Shown: positions 33,269-43,124, counted from the stretch's first letter. The stretch: 64,000 nt of DNA from a bacterium (GCA_018062085.1 JAGOSY010000010.1:1-64000); one strand, 5' to 3'. The notes: generated by a model from the letters alone, not told the origin. A program made the numbers and translations.

Positions 33269-35254
33269 CTAAGCGGATAACGGCAAGTGGATAAAGAACT
33301 TAGAACCAACGCCATATTCGCTTTCGCACCAGAGCGAGCCCTTATGCGCTTCCACCACTTGTTTGCAAACAAAAAGACCAAGACCTGAACCTATGGGCTC
33401 AGTGCGCCCACTGCGAGCACGCCAATAGCGCTGAAAAACATAGGCCATATCTTCTTGGGCCACACCTATTCCTGAATCTTCCACACAAATCAGGGCCTCT
33501 TCAGGTGTGCATGTAAGTGAAATTTCGACTTTCTTGTTCTCAATCGAATATTTAATGGCGTTAGACAATAAGTTCTCAATTACCCGCACTAGACAATCAA
33601 AATTGCCATCGACAAAACAAGGCGAGCAGTAATCTTCAACGATGGTAGTTTCGGCACCGAGGGCAGCTGGCCTGGAATTCTTTACCGCGGCGCCAATTAA
33701 GCCAACCAATTCGGTTCTTTCGGTAATGATCGCACTAGATGACTCACTAAATTGATAACCAATCAAAATCGATTTAATGCGCTCTAGCAATTGCTTGTGC
33801 GAATCTATCAAAAGCTCCAAGGTGTCTGCAAACTGCGGCAGCGTCTGACCAAAGCGACCAGCGTGTATAAATTCGAGCATACGTAAGGCGCCACCAACTG
33901 GCAACCTTAAGTCGTGAGCAAGAGCGGCAACAAAGTCGTCACGCTCTTTTTGCAGCGCATCGGATTTGGCCTTAACTAAATGGAGGCTAGCTCTTGTCAG
34001 ATCAAGAATTTGCGAATGCAAATACTCAGCCATTGTTATTTGAGCGTCAGTCCAGGGCAATGACTGATCTTTCACTTCATCTCGCCACAGAGCAAACGAA
34101 CGCCGCGGCTGTAGCATCTTCTCACTCGGCCCCGATGCACCGCTAGAAGAAGAAGATGATGATGATGAATCTATGAACGCATTTTTCAGGGGATTGCCGG
34201 CCCAAGTCACTGATTGAATTTTTCGATCTCGCAACAGAAGCAACCATTGATCGTCGACAAGGCCAGTGCGGATAGCGAGCAGACCAGCAAAATCGTCACC
34301 AAGACTGAAAAAATTATCAATTTGCTCATTCAATGCTCCCAAATGATTGCTCGAAAATGTATTGAGTTTCTGCATTGAAAGCCAGGCCGCGCAGGCAAGC
34401 ACCTGACTCTCGTTAGGCGTCGTACCGAGACAAACTAGCTCTGACTTTGTTGCCAAAACCGCTCCGATGCAATCGAATTGTTCAATAAGCTTTTTGCCTT
34501 GCGATTGAAAACCAATTTTTACATCGCCATTTGCGGCAGCAACAGACTCAAGTAAGGCAGAAAAGGCAGGTAGACAAAATGCTTCTACTTCTCTTTTTTC
34601 AGCAGCAATTGCTTCTGATATATGCAAGGAAACTATGGTTCCAAAGATTTCGCAGATAGACCGCGTTTTCAAAGACAAATATTTAGGGCTATAGTGATGA
34701 CATGCAATCAGACCCCAAAGCTCACCCTTAACTTTAAGAGAAACAGTAAGAGTGGCATGTACTCCCATGTTTTGCAGATACTCTACATGCATAGGCGAAA
34801 CACTACGCAGCATGCAATCAGACATATCGAGGGCTTTACTTGTTGTGGGATTAAGCAGCGGCTCTAGGGCGACAGAGTTATAGGCAACATCAGCAATCAT
34901 ACGAGTGATATTACGCTTGTAGAGCTCACGAGCCTGAACCGGAATATCAGATGCTGGATAATGCAAACCAAGATATGACTCACGCTCAACTTTCAGAGAC
35001 TCAGCCAAGACTTCACCATGCCAGTCTTGGTCAAACTTATAAACCATAACTCGATCAAAGCTGGTGAGATTTTCTATTTCTTTGACACAGACATTAAGCA
35101 CCTCAGACAAAGATTCAACGGCTTGCAATGACGACAAAGCAGACTGTAGGTTGGTAGAAAGATCTAGCGCATTTGACATTGCCGAAATCAAATCTTGTTG
35201 CTCAAGGTCTAGTTCAAACTCTAGGATTAAAAATTCTCTCTCGCGGTGCGCCAA
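33269..35254 (-). pseudogene. bacteriophytochrome histidine kinase, main part (frameshifted from its N-terminus)
   Basis: 661 residues cover the GAF, PHY and kinase parts of a bacteriophytochrome. Chromophore-pocket motifs are YPASDIP (near 99-105) and HHYSPKYL (186-193); the PHY tongue motif PRRSFALW starts at 383; HisKA has His447 (AALAHDLRLPV); HATPase has NLLSNAIKYS and GSGLGLFVCKQV. A Ser run (363-371) lies within PHY. The missing PAS domain and the chromophore Cys are encoded just upstream in another frame (35227-35475); one extra T in the TTT at about 35254-35256 would restore a single protein. So this is either a decayed gene, a real frameshift or a sequence error. The output response regulator is not adjacent. 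Confidence 0.82.
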
Positions 35255-35475
35255 ACAAGAGACTCTGCCAGGGAAAGACCCAAAGCAGTCTCAAAATTTT
35301 TGCTTAGTTGAAGAATCTTCAAATCAGGCAGTGTCACCACTACCAAAAAGCCATGGGGTTGGATAGCCCCCGGTGTAGTAATTGCCTCGCGAGCACAATT
35401 GTCTAGAGTAACCGAGAAATCTTGCTCTCTTTTATCGGCGGTAGTGGCAATACCGTCTTTTGCATTCGCCATCAC
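35227..35475 (-). pseudogene. bacteriophytochrome N-terminal PAS fragment with chromophore Cys
   Basis: An 82-residue frame carrying the start of a bacteriophytochrome: DNCAREAITTPGAIQPHGFLVVV, in which Cys27 is the expected biliverdin attachment residue. It runs through KILQLSKNFETALGLSLAESLV and then leaves the family sequence and stops at 35227. The next frame (from 35254) takes up with AHREREFLILEFE, the expected continuation. The 28-base overlap marks the frameshift. GTG 35475 has GGAGAG nine bases upstream. With one base restored the joined protein would be about 735 residues. Confidence 0.82.
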
Positions 35476-35571
35476 AGTACATCACTCTCCAGACAACTAC
35501 CAAGCCAACGATGGGGATGCCTGAATTTCGCACGACGTGACTTAAGCATGAAATTGCTAAAGGCTAATTGA

Positions 35572-36666
35572 CTACTTTAACTCGAGCGTCAACTGCACAT
35601 AGTTGCCGGCTTCACTTTCTCGTTCGCAATCAAGATTAGAAAGTGACAAACCCAACAGTCGTGCATTTTTTTCAACGACTTCAGTTGTAGCCAAAAGTTC
35701 CATTGCTATTTTTATTATTGGCGTGAAGTCTTCAACGTCAATAGACTCGGTAAAAGTTCTACTGCGAGTAACCTGCTGATAATCGCCATACTTAACTTTC
35801 AATGTCAAGGTGCGACCACTGGTTTGGCTCTTCTCAACTCGACGCTGAAGCGTAGCAGCGATCTCTTCGATTGCTGTAAGAAATGAATGTCGATCACTTA
35901 AGTCATGGGCAAAACTTTCTTCTGCCCCAATTGATTTGCGAATGCGATTAGGCACAACCGGCCTATCATCACAGCCGCGAGCGATATTAAAATAGAAATG
36001 ACCAACTTTACCAAACTTGCGTACAAGATCTATCTCTGACCAGGTCTTCAAGTCGGCGCCGCTAAAAACCCCAGCTTGTCTCATTTTTTCAGCAGTTACG
36101 TGACCAATACCATAGAATTTTTCGATGGACAATTTTTCAATGAAGCCCAACGCTTGATCTGGCGGAATCAAATACAAGCCATCAGGTTTATTCACAGCCG
36201 ACGCGGTTTTCGCCAAAAATTTATTGATCGAGACTCCAGCCGAGGCTGTCAAATTCAATTCGTCGCGAATAGATTTTTTTATCTCGCGAGCAATTAATGT
36301 AGCAGATGGCATTTCTCGCTTATTCATCGTTACATCAAGGTAAGCTTCATCAAGTGAAAGTGGCTCAACCAAGTCGGTATAGCGATAGAAGATCTCACGA
36401 ATCTGCTCGGAGACTTGGCGATAAACTTCAAATCTAGGTTTAGCAAAAATCAGTTGCGGACATCTCTGAATGGCAGTACGAGCAGGCATAGCCGAAAATA
36501 TGCCAAACTTTCGCGCCTCATAACTAGCAGCAGCCACCACTCCTCTTTGATCGGGAGAACCGCCCACAACCACGGGTTTGCCACGATAATCAGGATTATC
36601 ACGCTGTTCGACTGATGCAAAAAATGCATCCATATCGATATGAATGATTTTTCTTATACTAGTCAT
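35572..36666 (-). CDS. dinB: DNA polymerase IV (Y-family translesion polymerase)
   Basis: A 364-residue full-length DinB. The palm has IDMDAFFASVEQ and SLDEAYLD (catalytic acidic residues), fingers VVVGGSPDQRGVVAAASYEAR, thumb with helix-hairpin-helix FYGIGHVTAEKM, and little finger to the C-terminal end QLTLELK. It copies past damaged template bases and is error-prone. It stands 18 bases downstream of the LRR protein gene stop region on the same strand but is probably expressed separately; no LexA-like box is obvious. Confidence 0.95.
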   Translation of the reverse strand: MTSIRKIIHIDMDAFFASVEQRDNPDYRGKPVVVGGSPDQRGVVAAASYEARKFGIFSAMPARTAIQRCPQLIFAKPRFEVYRQVSEQIREIFYRYTDLVEPLSLDEAYLDVTMNKREMPSATLIAREIKKSIRDELNLTASAGVSINKFLAKTASAVNKPDGLYLIPPDQALGFIEKLSIEKFYGIGHVTAEKMRQAGVFSGADLKTWSEIDLVRKFGKVGHFYFNIARGCDDRPVVPNRIRKSIGAEESFAHDLSDRHSFLTAIEEIAATLQRRVEKSQTSGRTLTLKVKYGDYQQVTRSRTFTESIDVEDFTPIIKIAMELLATTEVVEKNARLLGLSLSNLDCERESEAGNYVQLTLELK

Positions 36667-36685
36667 ACTTTTTTACTAGTCATAT

Positions 36686-37672
36686 TTAGTGAAGTGGAGC
36701 AAACATTTCAGAGGGAATGCGTTGGCGATCTTTGTCAAATTCTATCTCAGCGCGAGGAAATGCTCGGTGCAGCAGTGCAGAACCCTGCTCACCTTTAAAG
36801 CTAGGGCTTAGTTTTAACCACTTTAAGGGAATTCCTTTCAGAGCCAAGACGCCCCCAAGAGTAACGCCGGTACTAGACAAGTCAAGCCGCCTCAATTGCT
36901 TCATACCAACTAGTTTTCTCAAACCGATATCGGTAAGAGTATGATTATTGGGAATGATCAGACCATATAATTTAGGTAATTGAGCTAACTCGGCCAGCGC
37001 GCTATCAGTCAGATGTACTCGACTTAAGTTGAGCCAGCGCAATTCTTTAAACTTTGAAACTTCGCGAAATGCCCTTGCCCCAAGCGCAAGATTGTCTAAA
37101 TGCAAATTTTTCAAGTTAGTCGCGGCCAAATAACCGAAAGTGTTTCCTTTAACTAGAGTGTTTGATAAGCGCAGATACTCTAGACTACTGAGCTTAGAAA
37201 GCTGCTCCAATCCAACATCAGTTATGTCTGTATCTTCTAACTCAAGACGCCTTAGACCAGTGAGATGTTTGACAAAGATGAGGTCTTTATCAGTAATTGA
37301 AGTGTTATTGAGCACAAGGCAAGCAAGGGCATTGGGCGGAAATGAACCAAGCAAGTTCATGTGCTCGCTAATACAATCGTTGCTCAAGAGCATTATTGAT
37401 TGACCAGCAAGAGTTTTGACAGAGCCACGAGCAGCAGCCAAAGGAGTGCCCGTTGCCGATTGGGCGTCGCCTTTCCAGTCAGGCTTGAGCAAGATTAATC
37501 GACCGACCGATAGCTCTGGCGGAAACTGCAAATTTAAGTTGCTGGCAGATTGCGCAGAAGATTGCAAAGTTGATTGAGCGATAAAAATTGAGCTTAAGAC
37601 AACCGCGAAACAAACAATCGCAAATAATCTCATTGGCCGTCTCTTCTTACAGCCATTTGCAATGGATGGCAT
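36686..37672 (-). CDS. secreted leucine-rich-repeat protein with FPPxLxVGxL module
   Basis: About 328 residues. A basic stretch and hydrophobic signal (MRLFAIVCFAVVLSSIF) is followed by the segment FPPELSVGRL, an A-x-G spot some 20 residues later, and about eight LRRs (GLRRLELEDTDITDVGLEQLSKL, LRWLNLSRVHLTDSALAELAQL and others). The same order of short module plus LRRs is found in the kinase at 19740 and the protein at 54879. Start ATG 37672 has AAGGGA upstream; an inner ATG at 37633 would give a shorter signal. It lies upstream of dinB on the same strand with a 19-base gap. Probably an extracytoplasmic binding protein. Confidence 0.78.
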   Translation of the reverse strand: MPSIANGCKKRRPMRLFAIVCFAVVLSSIFIAQSTLQSSAQSASNLNLQFPPELSVGRLILLKPDWKGDAQSATGTPLAAARGSVKTLAGQSIMLLSNDCISEHMNLLGSFPPNALACLVLNNTSITDKDLIFVKHLTGLRRLELEDTDITDVGLEQLSKLSSLEYLRLSNTLVKGNTFGYLAATNLKNLHLDNLALGARAFREVSKFKELRWLNLSRVHLTDSALAELAQLPKLYGLIIPNNHTLTDIGLRKLVGMKQLRRLDLSSTGVTLGGVLALKGIPLKWLKLSPSFKGEQGSALLHRAFPRAEIEFDKDRQRIPSEMFAPLH

Positions 37673-37868
37673 AGACAAAAAATCCCTTGGCAATTATTCG
37701 GGGGGCAAATTTAGCGAAAATGCGGCGCCTGTCTAGTATTCTTCTCATTTTGGCCTTGTGAAGCGCTAGTTTTTTTGATTGCCAATTGAATTGGGCATAT
37801 AGCCACATGAAATTATTCAGGTACCATAATAGTCAAACGCGGACCGCAATCCAAAACTTACAGGCGAC

Positions 37869-38543
37869 ATGGCAAAAATATTGCTGGTAGAAGACGATAT
37901 TGAACTGGCTGAAAGGTTGGAAGACTGGTTTACGCTGGAAAATCATACCCTTGAAGTGGTCAATTCGGGCGAAGATGCCATACAAATGCTGGAAAGCTTT
38001 GAGTTTGACGTGATTGTGCTTGACTGGGGCTTGCCAGGAGTTACTGGGGTGGATGTTTGCCGCCACTACCGCAAGGGCGGCGGCCAATCGCCGATAATGT
38101 TTTTAACCGGCAAAGGCGACATTTCAAGCCGCGAAGAAGGATTAGACTCTGGGGGCGACGACTACTTAGTCAAACCATTTGACGTGAGAGAGCTTTCTGC
38201 CCGGGTTAGAAGCCTTTTGCGCCGCCCCAAAGGTATATTGCCTACCCAGCTCAAAATTCAGGGCGTTGCTTTAGAGCTTGAAAACCGCACAGTCATAGTC
38301 GGCGACCAAAGTGTGCACTTGATGCCCAAGCAGTGTTCGCTGCTCGAATATTTAATGCGCCACCCCAACCGCCCTTTTGGCGCCAAGGCTTTACTTGATG
38401 CTGTCTGGCCATCCGAAAGCGAAGCTTCTGAAGACACGGTACGAACCTGTATGAAGACTTTGAGAAGACAGCTAGCAACTGTAGGAAAAGAAGAGCTGAT
38501 TAAAACAGTTTTGGGCTCTGGCTATCTAATTGAAGACAAATAG
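37869..38543 (+). CDS. OmpR/PhoB-family response regulator
   Basis: A 224-residue two-domain regulator. The receiver has EDD at the pocket, phospho-acceptor Asp in VLDWGLPG and Lys in YLVKPFDVRE. The winged-helix output domain (about 130-222) shows LMPKQCSLLEYLMRHPNRPF, DTVRTCMKTLRRQL and the closing GSGYLIED wing. No kinase gene is adjacent on this strand; the nearest is the damaged bacteriophytochrome 2.4 kb away on the other strand. An AGGCGAC precedes the ATG. Confidence 0.93.
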   Translation: MAKILLVEDDIELAERLEDWFTLENHTLEVVNSGEDAIQMLESFEFDVIVLDWGLPGVTGVDVCRHYRKGGGQSPIMFLTGKGDISSREEGLDSGGDDYLVKPFDVRELSARVRSLLRRPKGILPTQLKIQGVALELENRTVIVGDQSVHLMPKQCSLLEYLMRHPNRPFGAKALLDAVWPSESEASEDTVRTCMKTLRRQLATVGKEELIKTVLGSGYLIEDK

Positions 38544-38550
38544 AGCACTG

Positions 38551-39186
38551 CTATATATCACTCCAGCGAATTGAAGCCACGGCCTTATCGAACGATGGCA
38601 AATATTGCTCCATCAACGCTTGAGTGGGAGCCTGTAAGACTATTTCTTCAATAGAGCAGGGTTGATTGCCTGGTGCACTGTCAAAAAGCAGACCATGGTA
38701 ATAACTCGTTGTTGGATGCCCTTCATACTCTTCTGCGGCCACACTAGTGCCATGAAAAATTCCACTCAAAGCCAACGTCTTGCGCTTATTAACCAAGGTC
38801 ACAGCCATCTTTTGCATAAAGAACAGTGGCCCCCTTAAACCTGGCGGCTCATGATTGAGTAGCTGATTGTCAGAGGCTGGGCCAAGGGCCTCACTAAGAT
38901 TTTTCAAAATGCTAGCAATCGGCTTTGTATTTGTGTCTTTGTTCTGCTCAAAAAGGGTGCAGGGTGATTGGGTAAGGAGAACGCGAAAAGCATCGCCGGC
39001 GGTTTTATACGGTGGTTGACCACGATAATAAAAAACAATCTGGGCACCAGAATCAGTGTCTTTGAATTTGCGCGGATGATAACTAAGGCGCCAATTGTTG
39101 CCCTTGCCACCAAATTCTTGCTCACCTTGCACAAATTCAGGCGGTAATAGCAGCTCTTTGATCACGCCGATTTTCTTGAGCAACAT
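38551..39186 (-). CDS. hypothetical protein downstream of the large Cys-His-Asn protein
   Basis: 211 residues, soluble, no signal peptide and no family recognised. The ending (ALMEQYLPSFDKAVASIRWSDI) is the kind of C-terminal strand-helix seen in DcrB/PsbP-like folds, which is only a resemblance. It begins 24 bases after the 39211-41034 gene on the same strand, so the pair are probably co-expressed. It might be a chaperone, inhibitor or immunity-like partner for that protein, but nothing in the sequence proves this. Confidence 0.55.
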   Translation of the reverse strand: MLLKKIGVIKELLLPPEFVQGEQEFGGKGNNWRLSYHPRKFKDTDSGAQIVFYYRGQPPYKTAGDAFRVLLTQSPCTLFEQNKDTNTKPIASILKNLSEALGPASDNQLLNHEPPGLRGPLFFMQKMAVTLVNKRKTLALSGIFHGTSVAAEEYEGHPTTSYYHGLLFDSAPGNQPCSIEEIVLQAPTQALMEQYLPSFDKAVASIRWSDI

Positions 39187-39210
39187 TTATCTGTCTTATT
39201 CTCTTAAAAT

Positions 39211-41034
39211 CTACTGGGGCTCAGGCTCATAAAACTCTTTACCCTGAGCTTTAGCTGCCTGCATCTTTTGAGCCCAAGCCGCATGAGCCACCGCTTTATC
39301 GCGCTCTTCTGTTTGTTTCTTCAGGGCATCCCGTTGCTTCTCGTCTTCTGTTTTCTTCTGTTCCTCGAGCTTCTTCTGCTCTTCTTGTAATTTTTGTTCT
39401 TGCAGACGCTGATTCCACTGATCGTCGCTTTCGTTGGGGTTGCGACCTGAACCAGGCTTGATTTCGGTGCGATCGGTAGGTAGATCTGGATGCCGTGGAT
39501 CGACTGGACCATCGGTCGGACGTGGACGATCGCTTGGAACAGTTGTTCCGTAAGGGTTGGTAGCTTTAGCAACCACCGCGGCGTCTACCGCCCCAACATC
39601 AAAGTTTGAGGCCCAGTTATTATCGAGTTTGAACTTGCCGTTTTCTAAGGCAGTAATGTTCATGGCATGGAGACCATGACCGCTTTGTCCACCACCAGGA
39701 AGGTATGGGGCATCAACCAATATCTGGGCTGACTGCCCTGTTCGATTCTGAAAATCAGTTAACTTCGTGCGCAATTCGTTGGTATCAGCAAAACTCGTTA
39801 CTCTCATACCTTCAGGATAGTTACCGCCTTTCGGAGGCACACCATCACCAACGACAGTAGAGCTAGCGAACATAGCACCCGGCTCTCCGCCCATGGCCAT
39901 GTTCAAGTGTGCACTTTGCCAAATATCGACTCCAGGCGAGTTGGTGACAAAGTCGTAAGAGCCTTTGCTATTTTTCGCCATCAGAGCTTCATTAGTGCTG
40001 GTTTGGCCTGGCTTTGCACCAAGCTGATCAGCATGGGCAGCCATATAGACATAGCTAGCTTTATCAAGGCCTTGAGCTGAACTTGGCTTACCTTCTCGCT
40101 CTGAGCGCAAATCAGCCACTGTCTGACCAGCTAGAGCATCGTAAACATGACCGGCCATACTGCGTTTGCCTTGGTCACCATGATAGCCAGCATTAAACTC
40201 TTTCGAAGACTCGGAGTCCGGGGCAAAGCTGCGCGAATCGACATTGACAGTGCGGGTAGTGCCGTCTTTCTGTACGACCTCAGCTGAGCCTTTATTTACC
40301 ACTGAAGCAATCTGTTCAGAGACTGCAGCTGGATCACCAGCTTCTAAGCGCTGTTTCTGGTTAGACTGAAGCACACAGGTCATGTGATCGCCTTGATTGA
40401 CGAACTTCTCAGGGTTAGCTTGGCGGGCCGCCATGTCTTTGACAAGGTTGGCACGATCGCGGTCGCTCAAGTGATCTGTTTGGCCGTTCTCAAGCTTACC
40501 GTCAGGGCGCTTACCAGTTTTATCGAGAACATCGGTCATCGCCTTGTTCATGCGATTGAGCTGCTCTTCTGGTGTGCCTTCTAACTTGCCACCATCAGCG
40601 GCTTTCTGTAACCGGTCAGCCGTTTGGCGAGCAAATTCCTCAGCCTGCTTAGGAGATAAATTGGCTCTCTCCAAAGTCTTCTTATAGGCTTCGGTTGCCG
40701 TTTCTAGGCCGCTGCTTGGATCACTTTTGTCGCTGCCATCTTTGGCTTTAGCTGTAGCATCAGTAGATTTTGTACCATCGGAGCCAGTAGAGTTTGCCCC
40801 ATTTTTCTCGCCCGACTTCCAGTAGGCCGTCATAGTAATGTCTGAAGCTGGCGGAGTCGTGCCCATAGAGCCATCTTTGATTGGGCTCTCCACACCAGCC
40901 CCAGGCGCTGGAGTCTTCTTGTCTAATAGGGTAACGGCCTCAGCACTGGCATGACTACCATCGCCACCGTCTTTACCCGGTGTGACTTTATCGACTGGCC
41001 TTGCGGCTTCGGCTGCTTTAGTATCGTTTGCCAC
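39211..41034 (-). CDS. large hydrophilic protein with a putative papain-like Cys-His-Asn domain
   Basis: 607 residues. The first ~190 and last ~110 are disordered and rich in Lys, Asp, Gly, Thr and Gln (the tail is a Glu/Lys/Gln coiled stretch). The central folded part (about 190-500) has GDHMTCVLQSNQKQ, then GHGLHAMNITALENGKFKLDNNWAS, the Cys...His...Asn order and spacing style of papain/calpain-type cysteine peptidases. No signal peptide. The start is GTG 41034. Architecture (long disordered arms around one enzyme-like core) resembles secreted effectors. The peptidase call is inference; it could be an inactive fold. It is followed by the 38551 gene. Confidence 0.6.
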   Translation of the reverse strand: MANDTKAAEAARPVDKVTPGKDGGDGSHASAEAVTLLDKKTPAPGAGVESPIKDGSMGTTPPASDITMTAYWKSGEKNGANSTGSDGTKSTDATAKAKDGSDKSDPSSGLETATEAYKKTLERANLSPKQAEEFARQTADRLQKAADGGKLEGTPEEQLNRMNKAMTDVLDKTGKRPDGKLENGQTDHLSDRDRANLVKDMAARQANPEKFVNQGDHMTCVLQSNQKQRLEAGDPAAVSEQIASVVNKGSAEVVQKDGTTRTVNVDSRSFAPDSESSKEFNAGYHGDQGKRSMAGHVYDALAGQTVADLRSEREGKPSSAQGLDKASYVYMAAHADQLGAKPGQTSTNEALMAKNSKGSYDFVTNSPGVDIWQSAHLNMAMGGEPGAMFASSTVVGDGVPPKGGNYPEGMRVTSFADTNELRTKLTDFQNRTGQSAQILVDAPYLPGGGQSGHGLHAMNITALENGKFKLDNNWASNFDVGAVDAAVVAKATNPYGTTVPSDRPRPTDGPVDPRHPDLPTDRTEIKPGSGRNPNESDDQWNQRLQEQKLQEEQKKLEEQKKTEDEKQRDALKKQTEERDKAVAHAAWAQKMQAAKAQGKEFYEPEPQ

Positions 41035-41083
41035 TATTTATCACTCTACTAATATACGTATTCTAAGAACTATGCACTGCACT

Positions 41084-41119
41084 AATCTCTGCTCTGTACT
41101 AAATCTCTGCTCTGTACTA
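41084..41119. repeat. perfect 18-bp tandem duplication
   Basis: AATCTCTGCTCTGTACTA occurs twice in a row (41084-41101 and 41102-41119) in the 258-base spacer upstream of the large Cys-His-Asn protein gene, where a promoter is expected. No coding frame crosses it. Duplicated promoter-proximal sequence may hold regulator sites. Confidence 0.8.
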
Positions 41120-41292
41120 GCTACGCAAATACTCTATCTTTTAGACACACGACTTCAGATCTCTATCATAGACGAAACAGGTTCTCTATTGTGGGGGGAA
41201 ACCCCCACCCTGTCTGTCAGCCAGCGGACATTTCAGCGGGATATTTAGTAATGTAATTCTGAAGGCGTGAAAAAGCCGTGAAAAAGAACAAT

Positions 41293-41886
41293 TCAGCGCG
41301 CTGAATTAACGGAATTAACGGAAGAAGAGGACGAAGAACGAGAAGCCTCTGAATTGCAAAATAGTTCTAGAGTCTCACCATAATAGCGGTCTGTTTGACC
41401 TAAATAAATCATGCCCAAGCGCACAACCACCTTGCGCGAGGCAATATTAGCGCTATCAACCACAGCAAAAATCTGGGGCAGCGACAAAGTGTTGAGACCA
41501 TAATCTAGAGCAGCAGCACCGGCTTCACTGGCATAACCGGCCCCCCATGCTGATCGCCGCAAGTGCCAGCCAACTTCCCAATCACTAGTAGGTTCAAAAT
41601 CTTGATTGGGCAAGCGTTTGAGCAAAACAGTGCCAACTAATGCGTGATCATCTTTGCGCAGCAAAGCCATAATTCCGCGGCCGCCCTCGCAGGCCGCATA
41701 GCGGACTAATCTTTGCTCAGTGGCAGCGATAGAGCTATCAGCAGAATTCCCCGAAGCCTTGGCCGCTCCTAAGAAGCGAGTTACCTCTTCATCGCCGTAC
41801 AGCAAGAATGCCTCGGGGGCATCTTGCTGTGGTACGAAGGTTCTTGCGTACAGCCGAGAAGATTGAAAGATAATACTTGCAGACAT
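41293..41886 (-). CDS. GNAT-family N-acetyltransferase (RimJ/RimL type)
   Basis: A 197-residue acetyltransferase of the RimJ/L-like Acetyltransf_3 group: TRFLGAAK, VGTVLLKRLPNQ, WEVGWHLRRSAWGAGYASEAG (acetyl-CoA loop region), LPQIFAVVDSANIASRKVVVRLGM. These transfer acetyl to N-terminal or free amino groups of proteins or small molecules; the substrate is unknown. The tail is a Ser-rich run (SRSSSSSS). It stands alone between unrelated genes. Confidence 0.88.
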   Translation of the reverse strand: MSASIIFQSSRLYARTFVPQQDAPEAFLLYGDEEVTRFLGAAKASGNSADSSIAATEQRLVRYAACEGGRGIMALLRKDDHALVGTVLLKRLPNQDFEPTSDWEVGWHLRRSAWGAGYASEAGAAALDYGLNTLSLPQIFAVVDSANIASRKVVVRLGMIYLGQTDRYYGETLELFCNSEASRSSSSSSVNSVNSAR

Positions 41887-41919
41887 TCTCTAACTATAAA
41901 ACAAAATCCAAACCATAAA

Positions 41920-42477
41920 CTAGGGCGAACTAGGCACAGGCGTAACCACAGGTTTTGCACCTTTTTGCCAGTCGACTGTGTAGTCACCCTTATTTTGCGT
42001 ATCAATTGTAGAAGTGGCACCAGAGCCTTTGGTGTAACTGGTGCTGCCGTCATATCCATACGACTGACCGGAGGCAGTATTGATGTCTTTGCCACTGTTG
42101 CGCGTACCACTGCCGGTTTGTGCATTGTAGACATTATTACTGTAGCCAGAAGCTGAACCACCATTTGGCCCTTGGCTAGAAAACTTACTAGCACGGGCGC
42201 CGCCAATACCTTTCTTGAAAGCCCCAGCGTTTGCACCCTGGAAAGTACCACCGTTTGGTCCAGCAAAGCTGCCAGCACGGAAACCGGCACCGCCACTGCC
42301 ATAGCGAACGGCTCGACCACCAACACTACTGCCATATTGACCTTGTCTGGCAAAGCCGCCAACCGCACCATTAGCACCCCGAGCATAGCCGCGTCGCGCC
42401 TCTGCCTGTGTAGTGGAAGCGGCTGTTAGTGCCATAACAGCCATGACAATACTGGCCACCTTCATTACTCTTTTCAT
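41920..42477 (-). CDS. secreted Gly/Ser/Asn-rich protein
   Basis: A 185-residue exported protein: signal peptide (KVASIVMAVMALTAASTTQA) then a low-complexity region rich in Gly, Ala, Ser, Asn and aromatic residues (GGFARQGQYGSSVGG, FAGPNGGTFQGANAG, SYGYDGSTSYT). Such composition suits an unfolded surface or matrix protein. No family. SD AGAGGT is six bases before ATG 42477. Confidence 0.65.
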   Translation of the reverse strand: MKRVMKVASIVMAVMALTAASTTQAEARRGYARGANGAVGGFARQGQYGSSVGGRAVRYGSGGAGFRAGSFAGPNGGTFQGANAGAFKKGIGGARASKFSSQGPNGGSASGYSNNVYNAQTGSGTRNSGKDINTASGQSYGYDGSTSYTKGSGATSTIDTQNKGDYTVDWQKGAKPVVTPVPSSP

Positions 42478-42613
42478 GGTTAAACCTCTAACTTAGTCTA
42501 CAAAAACAAATACGAGGCAAAGACAAAAAAGTTTCACTCAGACTTTCACGAACTTTTCATGGCTGACGCCGTAAGCTCCAAGCATCCTGTTGATAGAAAG
42601 AGGACTTTACCAA

Positions 42614-43120
42614 ATGGCGAAAATAGAGAGCTTGTTGCTAGCAATTGAAAATGGTGACGGTAAATCAGTACGAGACTTTATGATTACCCTTCCTTTTGAA
42701 ACACAGCTCAGTATTGCGCGCAGACTGCAAACACTGAATTCACGCAGACGCACTCAAAGAGATATAAGTTGCGACACACTGCCACCTACTATCTATGCTC
42801 AATTCGAAATGGTCGAAAGCAGCGGCTGCACGCAAGAGCGGCTAACTGTTCGAGTCGTGCAGGGCGGCAGAGCCAAAGATATTTATAGTATTCAAAAGAA
42901 CAACAAAACTGGCCGGTTGCTTGTGCGCTTCCAGTTTCAAGGCTCTCCAATGAGAGCTCACGGCACAATTACCCTGTCTAAAGTAGAAGTACACCAAAGC
43001 GAAAACTCAACTTCTGACCCTAGCAATTTCAATTTTGCTCAAAACCAAGCTTATATTGCCGCTTACAATCCTGGACCGGACGGTTTTAGTGCCTTAACGC
43101 CCTTGAACATGGTGGGCTAA
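42614..43120 (+). CDS. hypothetical soluble protein
   Basis: 168 residues: an N-terminal helical part (KIESLLLAIENGDGKSVRDFMITLPFETQLSIARRL) and a beta-rich centre (QERLTVRVVQGGRAKDIYSIQKN, GRLLVRFQF, HGTITLSKVEVH), ending in a flexible tail. No family recognised. ATG 42614 is chosen over an earlier TTG because GAGGA lies about nine bases upstream. Convergent with the DUF192 gene, three bases apart. Confidence 0.6.
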   Translation: MAKIESLLLAIENGDGKSVRDFMITLPFETQLSIARRLQTLNSRRRTQRDISCDTLPPTIYAQFEMVESSGCTQERLTVRVVQGGRAKDIYSIQKNNKTGRLLVRFQFQGSPMRAHGTITLSKVEVHQSENSTSDPSNFNFAQNQAYIAAYNPGPDGFSALTPLNMVG

Positions 43121-43124
43121 TAAT

